Source: an uncultured Bacillus sp. | Lineage (GTDB): Bacteria > Bacillota > Bacilli > Bacillales_B > DSM-18226 | Reading direction: 5' to 3' | Length of the DNA: 64,000 bases | Assembly (NCBI RefSeq): GCF_946478885.1 | Contig: NZ_CAMLDX010000005.1 | Span: 1-64,000, forward strand | Part shown: positions 36,503 to 44,837 of the stretch, one piece after another | Numbering within the stretch: the stretch's first letter is position 1 | Layout of the letters: every line of letters begins with the position of its first letter | Notes under the pieces: generated by a model | What the model saw: only the letters and a program-made list of their open reading frames with translations | Databases searched by the model: none | Told to the model about the DNA's origin: nothing | Translations under genes and position numbers: made by a program

Positions 36503-36919
36503 TCAAAAAAGAGAATTTTTAAAGCTTGAAAAATAAGAAAAAGTAAAAAAAACCAAAACCTGATAGGTCATTGAGGAACGATTTATCAAGTCAGGGTTTC
36601 TCTTCGTAACCGATTCATCATCCGCTAAACCCGGCCCCCAAAAATCGGTCAAAAGAGCCCGATCCTCCTGTTTCTGATTTCCTGGCTGTGCTGTATAAAC
36701 AATGGGTATTTCCAGTTCTGTGCATCGTTCCCATAGTACCTGTATGTTTTGTACTAGTTCGGTTAAGGGAGATTGATTTGGAACAAATGCATTTAGAAAA
36801 TATTGCTGCATGTCATGAATGAGGAGAACAGAGCGTTCGGGCTCCATTTTCCAATTGACTTTCTGTTCTGATAAATCCGTTACAGGCATTAAATATGGTT
36901 GGATAAGGGAAAAGTGAGC
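36503..36919 (-). pseudogene. dhbB: dhbB (isochorismatase) remnant, truncated at both ends
   Basis: The frame reads LIQPYLMPVTDLSEQKVNW, then PERSVLLIHDMQQYFLNAFV and YTAQPG, then DRALLTDFWGPGLADD, closely matching the first 90-100 residues of B. subtilis DhbB/EntB isochorismatase with its catalytic Asp in LLIHDMQ. There is no start codon before IQPY. After GLADD the protein departs from the family and ends in unrelated hydrophobic residues. The isochorismatase C-terminus and carrier domain (about 200 residues) are gone. No other siderophore gene is present, so the locus is a relic. Confidence 0.8.
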
Positions 36920-36963
36920 AGAGCTGAGAGGAAAGTGATGATTTGCTTGATATCTATAAAAAA

Positions 36964-36992
36964 GGAAACAGGGGAAGCGCCCCCTTGTTTCC
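36964..36992. repeat. dispersed GAAACAGG palindrome
   Basis: GGAAACAGGGG and CCCCTTGTTTCC around AAGCGC. One of the best-paired copies, directly upstream of the dhbB relic. Confidence 0.7.
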
Positions 36993-36997
36993 TACAT

Positions 36998-37026
36998 GGA
37001 AACTAAGAGGCTATTCTCCTGTTTCT
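36998..37026 (-). repeat. dispersed GAAACAGG palindrome next to adhE end
   Basis: GGAAACTAAGAGG and CTCCTGTTTCT. Lies just after the adhE stop and may help terminate it. Confidence 0.55.
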
Positions 37027-37032
37027 TTCAGT

Positions 37033-39636
37033 TTATATTCCTTTGTATGACTTCCGATAAATTTCAGCGAGCTCGGTGACAAGTGGAAGTTTCGGATTGG
37101 CTGTTGTGCATTGGTCTTCGAAAGCACGGTCAGCTAATTGGTCGACTTTGCGCTCGAATTCTTTTTTATCGATGCCCTGTGATTCCAGACTCATGGGAAC
37201 ATGGATTTCTTTAGCCAGTTTGATAATGGCTTTTACCAGGCTGTCTACTCCCTCCTCCGTGGTCCGGGCCGTAAGTCCCAGCTGTTTGGCGATTTCAGCA
37301 TAGCGCTGATCAGCGATAAAATGCTCATATTTCGGCCAAGTAGCTAGTTTCCTTGGTTTTGCTGCATTATAACGTATCACATGCGGCAGCAGGATCGCGT
37401 TCGCTCGACCGTGGGGCACATGGAATTCGGCTCCGAGTTTATGGGCAAGACTGTGGTTTATTCCTAGAAATGCATTTGAGAAGGCCATACCGGCGATGGC
37501 GGAAGCATTATGCATTTTTTCCCGGGCTTGTTCATCTGTGCCATCTGCATAGGCCTTTGGTAAATAGTCAAATACTAATTGTATTGCTTTGATCGCAAGT
37601 CCGTCCGTGTAGTCGTTCGCCATAATAGACACATAGGCTTCGATTGCATGTGTTAATACATCCATTCCCGTATCCGCTGTGACCGATTTTGGCAGGGACA
37701 TGATAAACTGCGGATCGATAATGGCGATATCTGGGGTTAATTCATAATCGGCTAATGGATATTTCATATTGTTCGTTTTGTCCGAAATGACGGCAAAAGA
37801 GGTCATTTCGGAACCGGTGCCAGAAGTCGTCGGGATGGCGACAAACTTTGCTTTTGCTCCGATTTGAGGATATTTAACAATGCGTTTTCTAATATCCATG
37901 AATTTTTGCTTTAATTCAAAGAAATCGACATCTGGTTGCTCGTAAAACAACCACATTGCCTTTGCTGCATCCAAGGCTGAGCCTCCTCCTAGAGCAATAA
38001 TGACATCGGGCTGGAATTGTTCCATCAGTTTTGTTCCGTTCATTACCGTCTCAATAGAAGGATCCGGTTCAACTTGGGAAAAGATTTCATAGTGCATCCG
38101 ATTCGGATTTTGATTTAAGTAATAAATGATTTTATCAACATACCCCAGCTGTACCATGGATGGATCCGTTACAATCATGGCTCTTGAAATTGCCGGCATC
38201 ACTCCTAAATATTGAATTGAATTTTTCTCAAAATAAATCTTTGGTGGAACTTTAAACCATTGCATATTTTTGTTTCGTCTCACCATTCTTTTCACGTTGA
38301 TTAAGTGGGTTGCGGTAACATTCACGGAAACTGAGTTCCCTCCGTAAGAACCGCAGCCGAGGGTTAAAGATGGTGTATTCGCATTATAAATATCACCGAT
38401 GCCGCCTTGCGAAGAAGGAGAGTTCGTGATAATCCGGCCTGCCTTCATTCTTCGGGAAAATTCATTCAGTACCTCTATGTCATTTGAATGAATGACGGCA
38501 GAGTGACCAAGACCGCCAAATTCGAGCATTTCTTCCGCACGCTTCATGCCTTCTTCGGTTGAATGAACTTTATAGCAGGCTAAAACAGGACTTAATTTTT
38601 CACGAGACAGCGGATGATTAGGCCCAACGCCTGTTAATTCAGCAATCAGAATTTTCGTGTCTTCCTTTACGTTCACTCCTGCCATATGGGCGATTTTCCA
38701 GGCTGACTGTCCTACAATTGCCGGATTTACTGCACATGTTTGCTCGTTGATGACCAGCTTTTCCACTTTTGTTTTTTCATCTGCTGTGAGAAAGTAGCAG
38801 CCTAGATCGATGAGTTCCTTTTTCGTTTCTTCATAAATTTCTTTATCGATAATAACTGCTTGTTCAGATGCACAAATCATGCCATTGTCAAATGTCTTGG
38901 AGAGGACGAGGTCATTCACCGCGCGTTTGATAGTGGCTGATTTTTCAATATAGCATGGAACATTTCCCGGACCGACTCCAATTGCCGGCTTGCCTGAACT
39001 GTATGCCGCTTTGACCATACCGGTGCCGCCGGTTGCCAGGATGAGGGAAATGCCAGGGTGCTGCATGAGCTCCTGTGTCGCTTCGATGGATGGAGACTCG
39101 ATCCATTGGATGCAATGCTCCGGTGCACCGGCTTTAACGGCCGCATCACGCAGGATTTTGGCTGCTTCGCTTGAGCATTTTTGCGCCGATGGATGAAAAG
39201 CAAAGATAATTGGATTTCGTGCCTTAATCGAAATTAATGCTTTAAACATTGTGGTGGATGTAGGGTTTGTTACTGGTGTAATGGCGCAAATAATTCCGAT
39301 TGGATCTGCAATCTCCACTATACCCTCAAGAAGATCCTCATGAATCACTCCGACGGTGGGATCATGCTTAATGCTGTGCCATATAGATTCTGTCGCAAAA
39401 ATATTTTTAATCATTTTATCTTCATAAACGCCTCGCTTCGTTTCTTCAACGGCAAGCTTAGCTAATTGCATGTGCTGATCAAGCCCGGCAATGGCCATTT
39501 TCTTAGTCATGTTATCGATTTGTTTTTGGTCGTAAGAGTGGAATTGCTTTAAGGCTTTTTCAGCATTGCTGATCATCTGATTAATTATCACAGTTACTGA
39601 GGGTTCCGTTGATCTAATTGCTTCTTTCATAGCCAT
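37033..39636 (-). CDS. adhE: bifunctional acetaldehyde-CoA/alcohol dehydrogenase AdhE
   Basis: An 867-residue fusion. The N-terminal aldehyde dehydrogenase half has IGIICAITPVTNPTSTTMFK and the catalytic Cys in NGMICASEQAVI. The C-terminal iron alcohol dehydrogenase half (from about residue 440) has IIALGGGSALDAAKAMWLFY and the metal-binding DVLTHAIEAYVS and NHSLAHKLGAEFHVPHGRAN. ATG 39636 follows AAGGAGGT by 8 bases; an upstream in-frame start has no such site. It turns acetyl-CoA into ethanol with two NADH, the classical anaerobic redox sink, and forms spirosomes. Two Rex-like repeats precede it. Confidence 0.96.
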   Translation of the reverse strand: MAMKEAIRSTEPSVTVIINQMISNAEKALKQFHSYDQKQIDNMTKKMAIAGLDQHMQLAKLAVEETKRGVYEDKMIKNIFATESIWHSIKHDPTVGVIHEDLLEGIVEIADPIGIICAITPVTNPTSTTMFKALISIKARNPIIFAFHPSAQKCSSEAAKILRDAAVKAGAPEHCIQWIESPSIEATQELMQHPGISLILATGGTGMVKAAYSSGKPAIGVGPGNVPCYIEKSATIKRAVNDLVLSKTFDNGMICASEQAVIIDKEIYEETKKELIDLGCYFLTADEKTKVEKLVINEQTCAVNPAIVGQSAWKIAHMAGVNVKEDTKILIAELTGVGPNHPLSREKLSPVLACYKVHSTEEGMKRAEEMLEFGGLGHSAVIHSNDIEVLNEFSRRMKAGRIITNSPSSQGGIGDIYNANTPSLTLGCGSYGGNSVSVNVTATHLINVKRMVRRNKNMQWFKVPPKIYFEKNSIQYLGVMPAISRAMIVTDPSMVQLGYVDKIIYYLNQNPNRMHYEIFSQVEPDPSIETVMNGTKLMEQFQPDVIIALGGGSALDAAKAMWLFYEQPDVDFFELKQKFMDIRKRIVKYPQIGAKAKFVAIPTTSGTGSEMTSFAVISDKTNNMKYPLADYELTPDIAIIDPQFIMSLPKSVTADTGMDVLTHAIEAYVSIMANDYTDGLAIKAIQLVFDYLPKAYADGTDEQAREKMHNASAIAGMAFSNAFLGINHSLAHKLGAEFHVPHGRANAILLPHVIRYNAAKPRKLATWPKYEHFIADQRYAEIAKQLGLTARTTEEGVDSLVKAIIKLAKEIHVPMSLESQGIDKKEFERKVDQLADRAFEDQCTTANPKLPLVTELAEIYRKSYKGI

Positions 39637-39658
39637 TAAAAAGACCTCCTTAAGATAC

Positions 39659-39676
39659 TTTGTGAAATATTGAGCA
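39659..39676. promoter_or_regulatory. Rex-like repeat 1 upstream of adhE
   Basis: TTTGTGAAATATTGAGCA. The left half equals the Rex consensus TTGTGAAATATTTCACAA; the right half is weak. Repeated 74 bases further on. Confidence 0.5.
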
Positions 39677-39732
39677 TAAAACAAATAATAATTTTGATTT
39701 TAAATGATAAAATAGGAAAAAGCTATGTCATA

Positions 39733-39750
39733 TTTGTGAAACATTGAGCA
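39733..39750. promoter_or_regulatory. Rex-like repeat 2 upstream of adhE
   Basis: TTTGTGAAACATTGAGCA, 17 of 18 bases as repeat 1. Probably a second site of the same regulator. The gap 39637-40043 holds no gene. Confidence 0.5.
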
Positions 39751-39976
39751 ATCTCGATATGATTAACGGAAACGGGGATATCTTCCTTGCGAAAATAAGG
39801 CAGACATCTATAGGTTTAGCCGGAGTGATAGATGGATAAGAGGGTACCCATAGTATCGATGATGACAATGACCGCACAGCGGACCTGCCAGGAGTAGAAG
39901 ATTGGAAATGGTAAGAAGCAGGAGTTTATCAAAGTGACGACGGGATATCGACTGTTACGGCATGCCTCGTGGCTGA

Positions 39977-40009
39977 CTGAGTGGCCGCGCGGAAGGCGCC
40001 GCCACTCAG
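39977..40009. repeat. GC-rich palindrome
   Basis: CTGAGTGGC (39977-39985) pairs perfectly with GCCACTCAG (40001-40009), with more GC pairing inside. Much richer in G and C than its surroundings. It lies 35 bases beyond the stop of the metallolyase-cupin gene and could terminate it, although no T-run follows. Confidence 0.5.
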
Positions 40010-40043
40010 GAAAAGAAAATCGGTTGATTTGTAACTATCCGCT

Positions 40044-41468
40044 TCAACTTCCCGGCTCATATACCTTTTCCGATTCTTGTTCAAGTAAACTGTCATTATA
40101 CTCCGGTGCCAGGACGATATTGGTATAGGTACCGCTGCCGGAAAGATAACGATAGCTGTGCTTTAGTCCGGCTGGGATAAAAACTGATTTCGGACTTTCA
40201 ATGATTTGCTGTTCGCCTTCAATTTCTACCTCGCAGACTAGTCCGGTGCCGTCTGGACGGCTTCCCCAAAAAATAAAAGCACTGTCACAGTGATGGGCAT
40301 GAACATCTACATGACCCTCTAGATCATCAGCGATTGAGTCATGTGGAAATACACGCTGGATGACATAAAAAGAAGTTCGATCATCTGTCCGATGATCCAG
40401 ATGGACCCAGCGAATCCCATAACCGTCACGATGATATTTCAGTTCGGAGGCTCCTTTGATGAATGGTTGACCCGCTCTTAAAGATGGAGAGAGTCTAGAG
40501 CCTTTTCGTTCCGTCCGTTTTCCTTGTATTTTGCGCGTCCTTCCCACTGTTTCGGGGGGAATCCCCTCGTATGCAGCTGATCCTTGCTGAATGGCTTTAA
40601 TATGGTATGGCGCAATATGAGTAAATACGTCTTTTCCGATAATTGGTCGCCAGTGGTCAGCCCTGCAGCCGGCCGCAAGCTGCAGAGTGCGGGCTAATTC
40701 CGGAATATGCGTTAAGTTAAAAAGCTTTAGATCCCGTTTTTTGGCTAAAATGGCGGAAAAGCTTAAGAGATCCACGATTCCTGCGCGTTCGCCTATTCCG
40801 CATAATGTCGTGTCTATCACAGTTGCCCCTGCATCGATAGCGGCAAGTGCGTTTGCGGAAGCTAATCCTAAATCATTATGCAGATGAACTTCAATTTCAC
40901 AAGGAAAGGTTTCAACCGCTGCTTTGACTATCGCAGTACATTGCTGCGGCTCCCAAATTCCGACCGTATCAGCCAAGCTAATTCGGTCAGCCCCTGCTGA
41001 GCATGCCAATAAGCCAAGACGCTGAATATCATTCCAATCGGTTCTCGAGGCGTCTTCAATTGTAAAACGTACCTTCAGTCCCAGTTTTTTTGCTTCATGA
41101 ATGGAGTTTACTGCCTGCTGCATCACATATTCTGCGGACTTATTTGTAAATTTTGTCTGCAGGGAAATCGGATTAATCGATGCCCAAATCCCGATCCAGT
41201 CCGCTCTTGCTCGATAGACTGCATGCACATCGCCGATTTGCGCCCGGGCATGCATCAGAACCTCTGCCTTTTGTGCTGCATCTGCTACGGCACGGCAAAT
41301 CTCCTCCTCCTCTTCTGAAATACTGGGATGCCCCACTTCAATCATTTTTACACCAAAGTCCTCTAACTTCTGAAGTAGCTGGATTTTATCCTCCTTTGAA
41401 AATCGAATCCCATGTTGCTGCTCCCCCTCTCGCAGGGTAGCATCGAGTAGAATGATGTCCTTTTTCAT
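40044..41468 (-). CDS. DRE-TIM metallolyase (homocitrate/isopropylmalate synthase-like) fused to a cupin
   Basis: A 474-residue two-domain protein. Residues 1-280 are a DRE-TIM barrel: DATLREGEQ near the start, SLADTVGIWEP, the metal-binding EVHLHNDLGLASANALAAID and TTLCGIGERAG. Such enzymes condense acetyl-CoA with a 2-oxoacid. Residues from about 340 form a cupin-like domain with HVDVHAHHCDSAFIFWG and VFIPAGLKHSYRYL, giving His ligands for a metal. GGAAGGACT precedes the ATG. No leucine or lysine biosynthesis genes are near. The fusion, and the adjacent E1-like genes, point to a special pathway. Product unknown. Confidence 0.8.
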   Translation of the reverse strand: MKKDIILLDATLREGEQQHGIRFSKEDKIQLLQKLEDFGVKMIEVGHPSISEEEEEICRAVADAAQKAEVLMHARAQIGDVHAVYRARADWIGIWASINPISLQTKFTNKSAEYVMQQAVNSIHEAKKLGLKVRFTIEDASRTDWNDIQRLGLLACSAGADRISLADTVGIWEPQQCTAIVKAAVETFPCEIEVHLHNDLGLASANALAAIDAGATVIDTTLCGIGERAGIVDLLSFSAILAKKRDLKLFNLTHIPELARTLQLAAGCRADHWRPIIGKDVFTHIAPYHIKAIQQGSAAYEGIPPETVGRTRKIQGKRTERKGSRLSPSLRAGQPFIKGASELKYHRDGYGIRWVHLDHRTDDRTSFYVIQRVFPHDSIADDLEGHVDVHAHHCDSAFIFWGSRPDGTGLVCEVEIEGEQQIIESPKSVFIPAGLKHSYRYLSGSGTYTNIVLAPEYNDSLLEQESEKVYEPGS

Positions 41469-41716
41469 TGATTTTAGTCCTTCCTTTGGTCTGGTGAATG
41501 TTTATGGCTGCTGTTTCATCGGCAAAGGCAGCGTGATCCAGCGTTAAGCTGAACCTATCCGCTACCCGGCGGCCACTGTCAGCAGAGGTGTTATTTTTTT
41601 AAGCCTGATAGTTGTTTAAAGAGCAGCAGATTTTTCTCTCTGGCTGTACCCACACTAGGACGGCACAATAGTTTGCATGATTTTTTTCAATAAAGCAATC
41701 TAATTAAATGAATAAT

Positions 41717-41738
41717 AAATATAAGAATACTTATATTT
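41717..41738. terminator. AT-rich palindrome after the DUF441 gene
   Basis: AAATATAAG (41717-41725) and CTTATATTT (41730-41738), a perfect 9-bp stem. It may be a weak terminator or an operator for the metallolyase-cupin gene. The 287-base gap 41469-41755 has no gene. Confidence 0.45.
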
Positions 41739-41755
41739 AAGTTCGCAAAAGCCCC

Positions 41756-42193
41756 TCATTTTAAGGAAAAAATGGATATCATCCCGGCAGCAATAATCAA
41801 ACCAGCCGGTAGTCCCTTCGTAAATAACACAGCAACAAGAGTTCCGATTAAGACACCCAGTAAGATTACCGGATTTCCGGCCAAAACCCCAACCCCTTTC
41901 CCGCCAATAAAGGAGACTAGGAAACCTGCCAGAATCGCTCCAATTCCTATAGGTGAAAAAAAGACCTGTGATACATTGGAGACTGTCATTTTTCCAGATG
42001 CAATCGGCATTAAAAGAAATAGCATCAAGAAAAAAATGCCGGTAGGAAATGCATATTGCTGGATAAGGTTGAGTCCGGTCTTTTGGATGCTAGCGGCTAA
42101 CAGGGCCAATAAACCGGCGGCAACGGCCAATGTATAATCCTTGACGAGTAGAGCAAGAAGCAAAATGGCTCCCAGTACGATAAAAGAAAACAT
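41756..42193 (-). CDS. DUF441 (YtwI-like) membrane protein
   Basis: A 145-residue, Gly- and Leu-rich protein with four or five membrane segments. LAVAAGLLALLAASIQKTGL, FFLMLFLLMPIASGKM and FVSFIGGKGVGVLAGNPVIL fit the DUF441 family. ATG 42193 follows GAGGGTGAC; a longer in-frame start lies inside the upstream gene and has no ribosome binding site. It starts 14 bases after the second E1-like gene stops, so it is in the same operon. The family has no known function; here it could be the transporter of the cluster's product. Confidence 0.8.
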   Translation of the reverse strand: MFSFIVLGAILLLALLVKDYTLAVAAGLLALLAASIQKTGLNLIQQYAFPTGIFFLMLFLLMPIASGKMTVSNVSQVFFSPIGIGAILAGFLVSFIGGKGVGVLAGNPVILLGVLIGTLVAVLFTKGLPAGLIIAAGMISIFSLK

Positions 42194-42207
42194 TATGTCA
42201 CCCTCAA

Positions 42208-43059
42208 TTATAAAGTCGTATAGTCCCAGGTTCCGGATTCCGGTGTGATAACCTGTACCATGCTCTGATCTGCAAAATCGACATGAATTAAGCTCGGACT
42301 GATGACCGGTTTTAAATTTTCCCGCTCGATGACCCATTTAAATGCCTCAAAGCTGGCTAAAATGCCGACAACATTAGCAATTGGAGCCAGTACCGCCCAT
42401 GGGCGTTCTTTTTTGACATAACTGTCTGCCCACTTTTGATCCGCACCATGCATGACGGAGTTCAAAGCACGGCCATCTTTAATTTGATGGATTTTTTCCT
42501 TCATCTCATCCGTCAGTTCTTTTTGATAGGATGGATAGCCAAGAGCAATTTCATATGGTGTCGAGTCGGGCGAGAAGGACATAACTCCGCCTCTGAATGG
42601 AGGAGTCACTGCAATCCAGACAGAGGGAATTCCAAGCTCCTGCGCAGTCCGATGAATAATGGCACGAGCAACTAAATTATCGGTTGCATCGATGACAATG
42701 TCTGTTTTGCCTAAAAGCTCCTTTGCATTGCTTTCTGTAATGAACTCTTTCGTGACACGAAGCTGTAAGGCAGGATTAATATCCAGCAAAAGTTCACGGG
42801 CGACCTCTGCCTTTTCTTTGCCCAGTTGACTGACAGAGCTGAGCATTTGTCGGTTGATATTACTTGCTTCAAATACATCGCGATCAATAACGTGCAAGGA
42901 ACCGAAACCCATTCGGGCTAATTGAATGAGAGTAATTCCTCCCACGCCGCCTGCGCCGACAACCGTAACGTACGCCTGACGCAATTTTTCTTGTTCCTCC
43001 TGTGAGATCACTCCTATATTTCGTGTAAAGCTTTCTTGATATAAATTCACTGTGGTCAT
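42208..43059 (-). CDS. ThiF/MoeB/HesA-like E1 adenylating enzyme 2
   Basis: A 283-residue E1-like enzyme. The ATP site is VTVVGAGGVGGITLIQLARM, with DRDVFEASNINRQMLSS (Arg and Gln of the family motif) and DIVIDATDNLVARAIIHRTA. It has no cysteine at all, so it cannot form the thioester or zinc site of MoeB and ThiF; adenylation only, as in MccB or TcdA, is the plausible chemistry. It ends GTWDYTTL like its paralogue upstream. ATG 43059 follows AAAGGAGAG. About 40% identical by eye to enzyme 1. Confidence 0.85.
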   Translation of the reverse strand: MTTVNLYQESFTRNIGVISQEEQEKLRQAYVTVVGAGGVGGITLIQLARMGFGSLHVIDRDVFEASNINRQMLSSVSQLGKEKAEVARELLLDINPALQLRVTKEFITESNAKELLGKTDIVIDATDNLVARAIIHRTAQELGIPSVWIAVTPPFRGGVMSFSPDSTPYEIALGYPSYQKELTDEMKEKIHQIKDGRALNSVMHGADQKWADSYVKKERPWAVLAPIANVVGILASFEAFKWVIERENLKPVISPSLIHVDFADQSMVQVITPESGTWDYTTL

Positions 43060-43121
43060 TATGTTTTTCTCTCCTTTCAAAATATCAATCTATTATGGTC
43101 TTGTCCGTTCAGGGAGTATTC

Positions 43122-43970
43122 TTATAAGGTTGTATAGTCCCAGCCGCTTTCAGGAGCATCTTTTACCTGCACCGGTGCCGTGCTGTCAACGTCAATCAGA
43201 ATACCTTTCGGCGCCCTGGCTAAAGGCTCACGGCCAGTCAGCACCTGTACAGCTTCATGAAAGCTAAAGAGAGACAAAAGATGTGCACGCATCGGTGTAA
43301 TGATCCAGCCTGCTTTTCCATCGCAAAAATCCTGCGCCCATTCCTTAGGAGCACCTTTTTGTACTGAATACCATGCACGGCCTTTCTTGATATCTGCCAC
43401 CTGCTGACGTAGTTCAGGGTCTACCATTTTTTCGCCAGTAATGGAAATATTTAAGGCTTCTTCATAAGGGATGCCTGCAGGGAAAAAAGTAGATACAAAT
43501 CCGCGGGTTGGCGGGCTGCCTGACATTCCTACACTTGGGATTCCCAATTCTCTTGCAGTCCGATGGATGATCACCCGGGATGGCATATCATCAACCGCTT
43601 CGATGACAATATCATGGCCCATCATTAGATCTGTTACATTCTCTTCGTCCACCTTTGCCTGAATAAAACGAGTAGAGATATACGGATTAATATCCTTTAC
43701 CATCTTTTCTCCGACACTTGACTTTGGCTCACCTAGCACGCTTGAGACCGCGAGCATCTGTCTGTTGATGTTGGAAATCTCGAATTCATCAGGATCCACA
43801 CCGCTGATATGCCCAACTCCCATGCGGGCAAAAAGAATGGCCTCATACCCACCGACGCCGCCAAGGCCAAAAATGATTACTTTCGCCTGTCGAAGACGCT
43901 CCTGTTCATCCTTGGAATAAACACCAATATTTTTCTTTACCATTTCCCAATAAAATAAATCTTCCTCCAC
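43122..43970 (-). CDS. ThiF/MoeB/HesA-like E1 adenylating enzyme 1
   Basis: A 282-residue E1-like protein. VIIFGLGGVGGYEAILFARM binds ATP; DPDEFEISNINRQMLAVSSV and IVIEAVDDMPSRVIIHRTAR complete the motif set. One cysteine only (QDFCDGK), outside the usual position, and no CxxC. GTG 43970 is chosen because GGGGGA lies 5 bases upstream; the ATG at 43988 has none. It ends SGWDYTTL, as does the downstream paralogue 62 bases away. First gene of the cluster; two divergent copies suggest a heterodimer or two successive activations. Confidence 0.85.
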   Translation of the reverse strand: MEEDLFYWEMVKKNIGVYSKDEQERLRQAKVIIFGLGGVGGYEAILFARMGVGHISGVDPDEFEISNINRQMLAVSSVLGEPKSSVGEKMVKDINPYISTRFIQAKVDEENVTDLMMGHDIVIEAVDDMPSRVIIHRTARELGIPSVGMSGSPPTRGFVSTFFPAGIPYEEALNISITGEKMVDPELRQQVADIKKGRAWYSVQKGAPKEWAQDFCDGKAGWIITPMRAHLLSLFSFHEAVQVLTGREPLARAPKGILIDVDSTAPVQVKDAPESGWDYTTL

Positions 43971-44837
43971 ATAAATCCCCCATTTCATTCGTCATTATTT
44001 TTCGAAATTTTTGTCATGTAGAACCCCTAAGCAAAATAATAAAAAAAGAATAAATAATACATGTGAGGAAAATATTACAAAAATGTTAAATGCTAGGCAA
44101 ACGGAAGGAGGCTTCTGCTGTTTCACTAAATATTTTGTAGCAAAGCTCGAAGTGAATCTAATTCGCTCCGCCGGTAGTTCCTTACCAGTGATCCACAGGA
44201 AGAAGTGAGGATAATGAGTAAAATCGTTTAAAATGCTGGCTGAAAAAGAGGAAGGACAGGATCAATTCGAATCGATAAAACGGTACCTTTGTAAAAGAAT
44301 AGGGCGGATTGAACGTTCTGTTTGAAGAAATGATCGTAGATTTGAAGATGGTGCAGTGAGGAATCTATGAGGCTTAAAGTTTGTTAACCCTTATACATAA
44401 GAAACCTTAGGGCGATGAATGGGTGGGTGGCGCCAAGTATCATTATTGGGAAATTTTAAATCAAACATTTGATCGAAATTTCGTTGTTCGTTATTGGCTA
44501 TGGCCATGCGTTGGAAGCTGAAAAGTGCAGAACAGCAGACAAAAACTCTATCAAAAAAAGGGATAAGTCACGGTATTGCACCTATTAAGGCTTCATCCAA
44601 AATAGCGGGCTTTTTGTGACTTTTGAGATTAAGTGAATAATTTTTTCTAATATATAACATAGAAGGGCTGCCCGGAAAGTTGTTTTTTCGATTTCCGGAG
44701 ACCTTCTCTCGTTTCAAGGCTTTGGTTCTTGATTACTCTATTTTAGGGGACTTCCTTTTTATGGACAGTTCCTTTTCTTTGCTATCATCTTATATTACTG
44801 CTGTCCTCGACTATTTCTGTCCGGCATTCAGCCTCCA
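43971..44837. other. 867-base gene-free stretch
   Basis: Short frames here (for example around 44084-44208) lack a ribosome binding site or family resemblance. CCGGAAA/TTTCCGG near 44672-44698 is a small palindrome. The promoter of the E1 operon must lie at its left end. Possibly decayed coding DNA. Confidence 0.4.

Noticed and set aside
39977..40009. GC-rich palindrome considered as an integron attC or replication element
   Set aside because: No R-box motifs, integrase or replication genes; kept only as a palindrome.
41671..41686. A plus-strand GGCAC...TTGCA resembling a sigma-54 promoter between the metallolyase and DUF441 genes
   Set aside because: GG and GC are one base too far apart and it points against all the genes of the cluster.
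43122..43970. Annotation of the E1-like genes as thiF or moeB
   Set aside because: They lack the CxxC zinc motif and catalytic cysteine, and no thiamine or molybdopterin genes are near.
44011..44208. 65-codon frame after the E1 cluster
   Set aside because: No ribosome binding site, no family resemblance, composition looks random.
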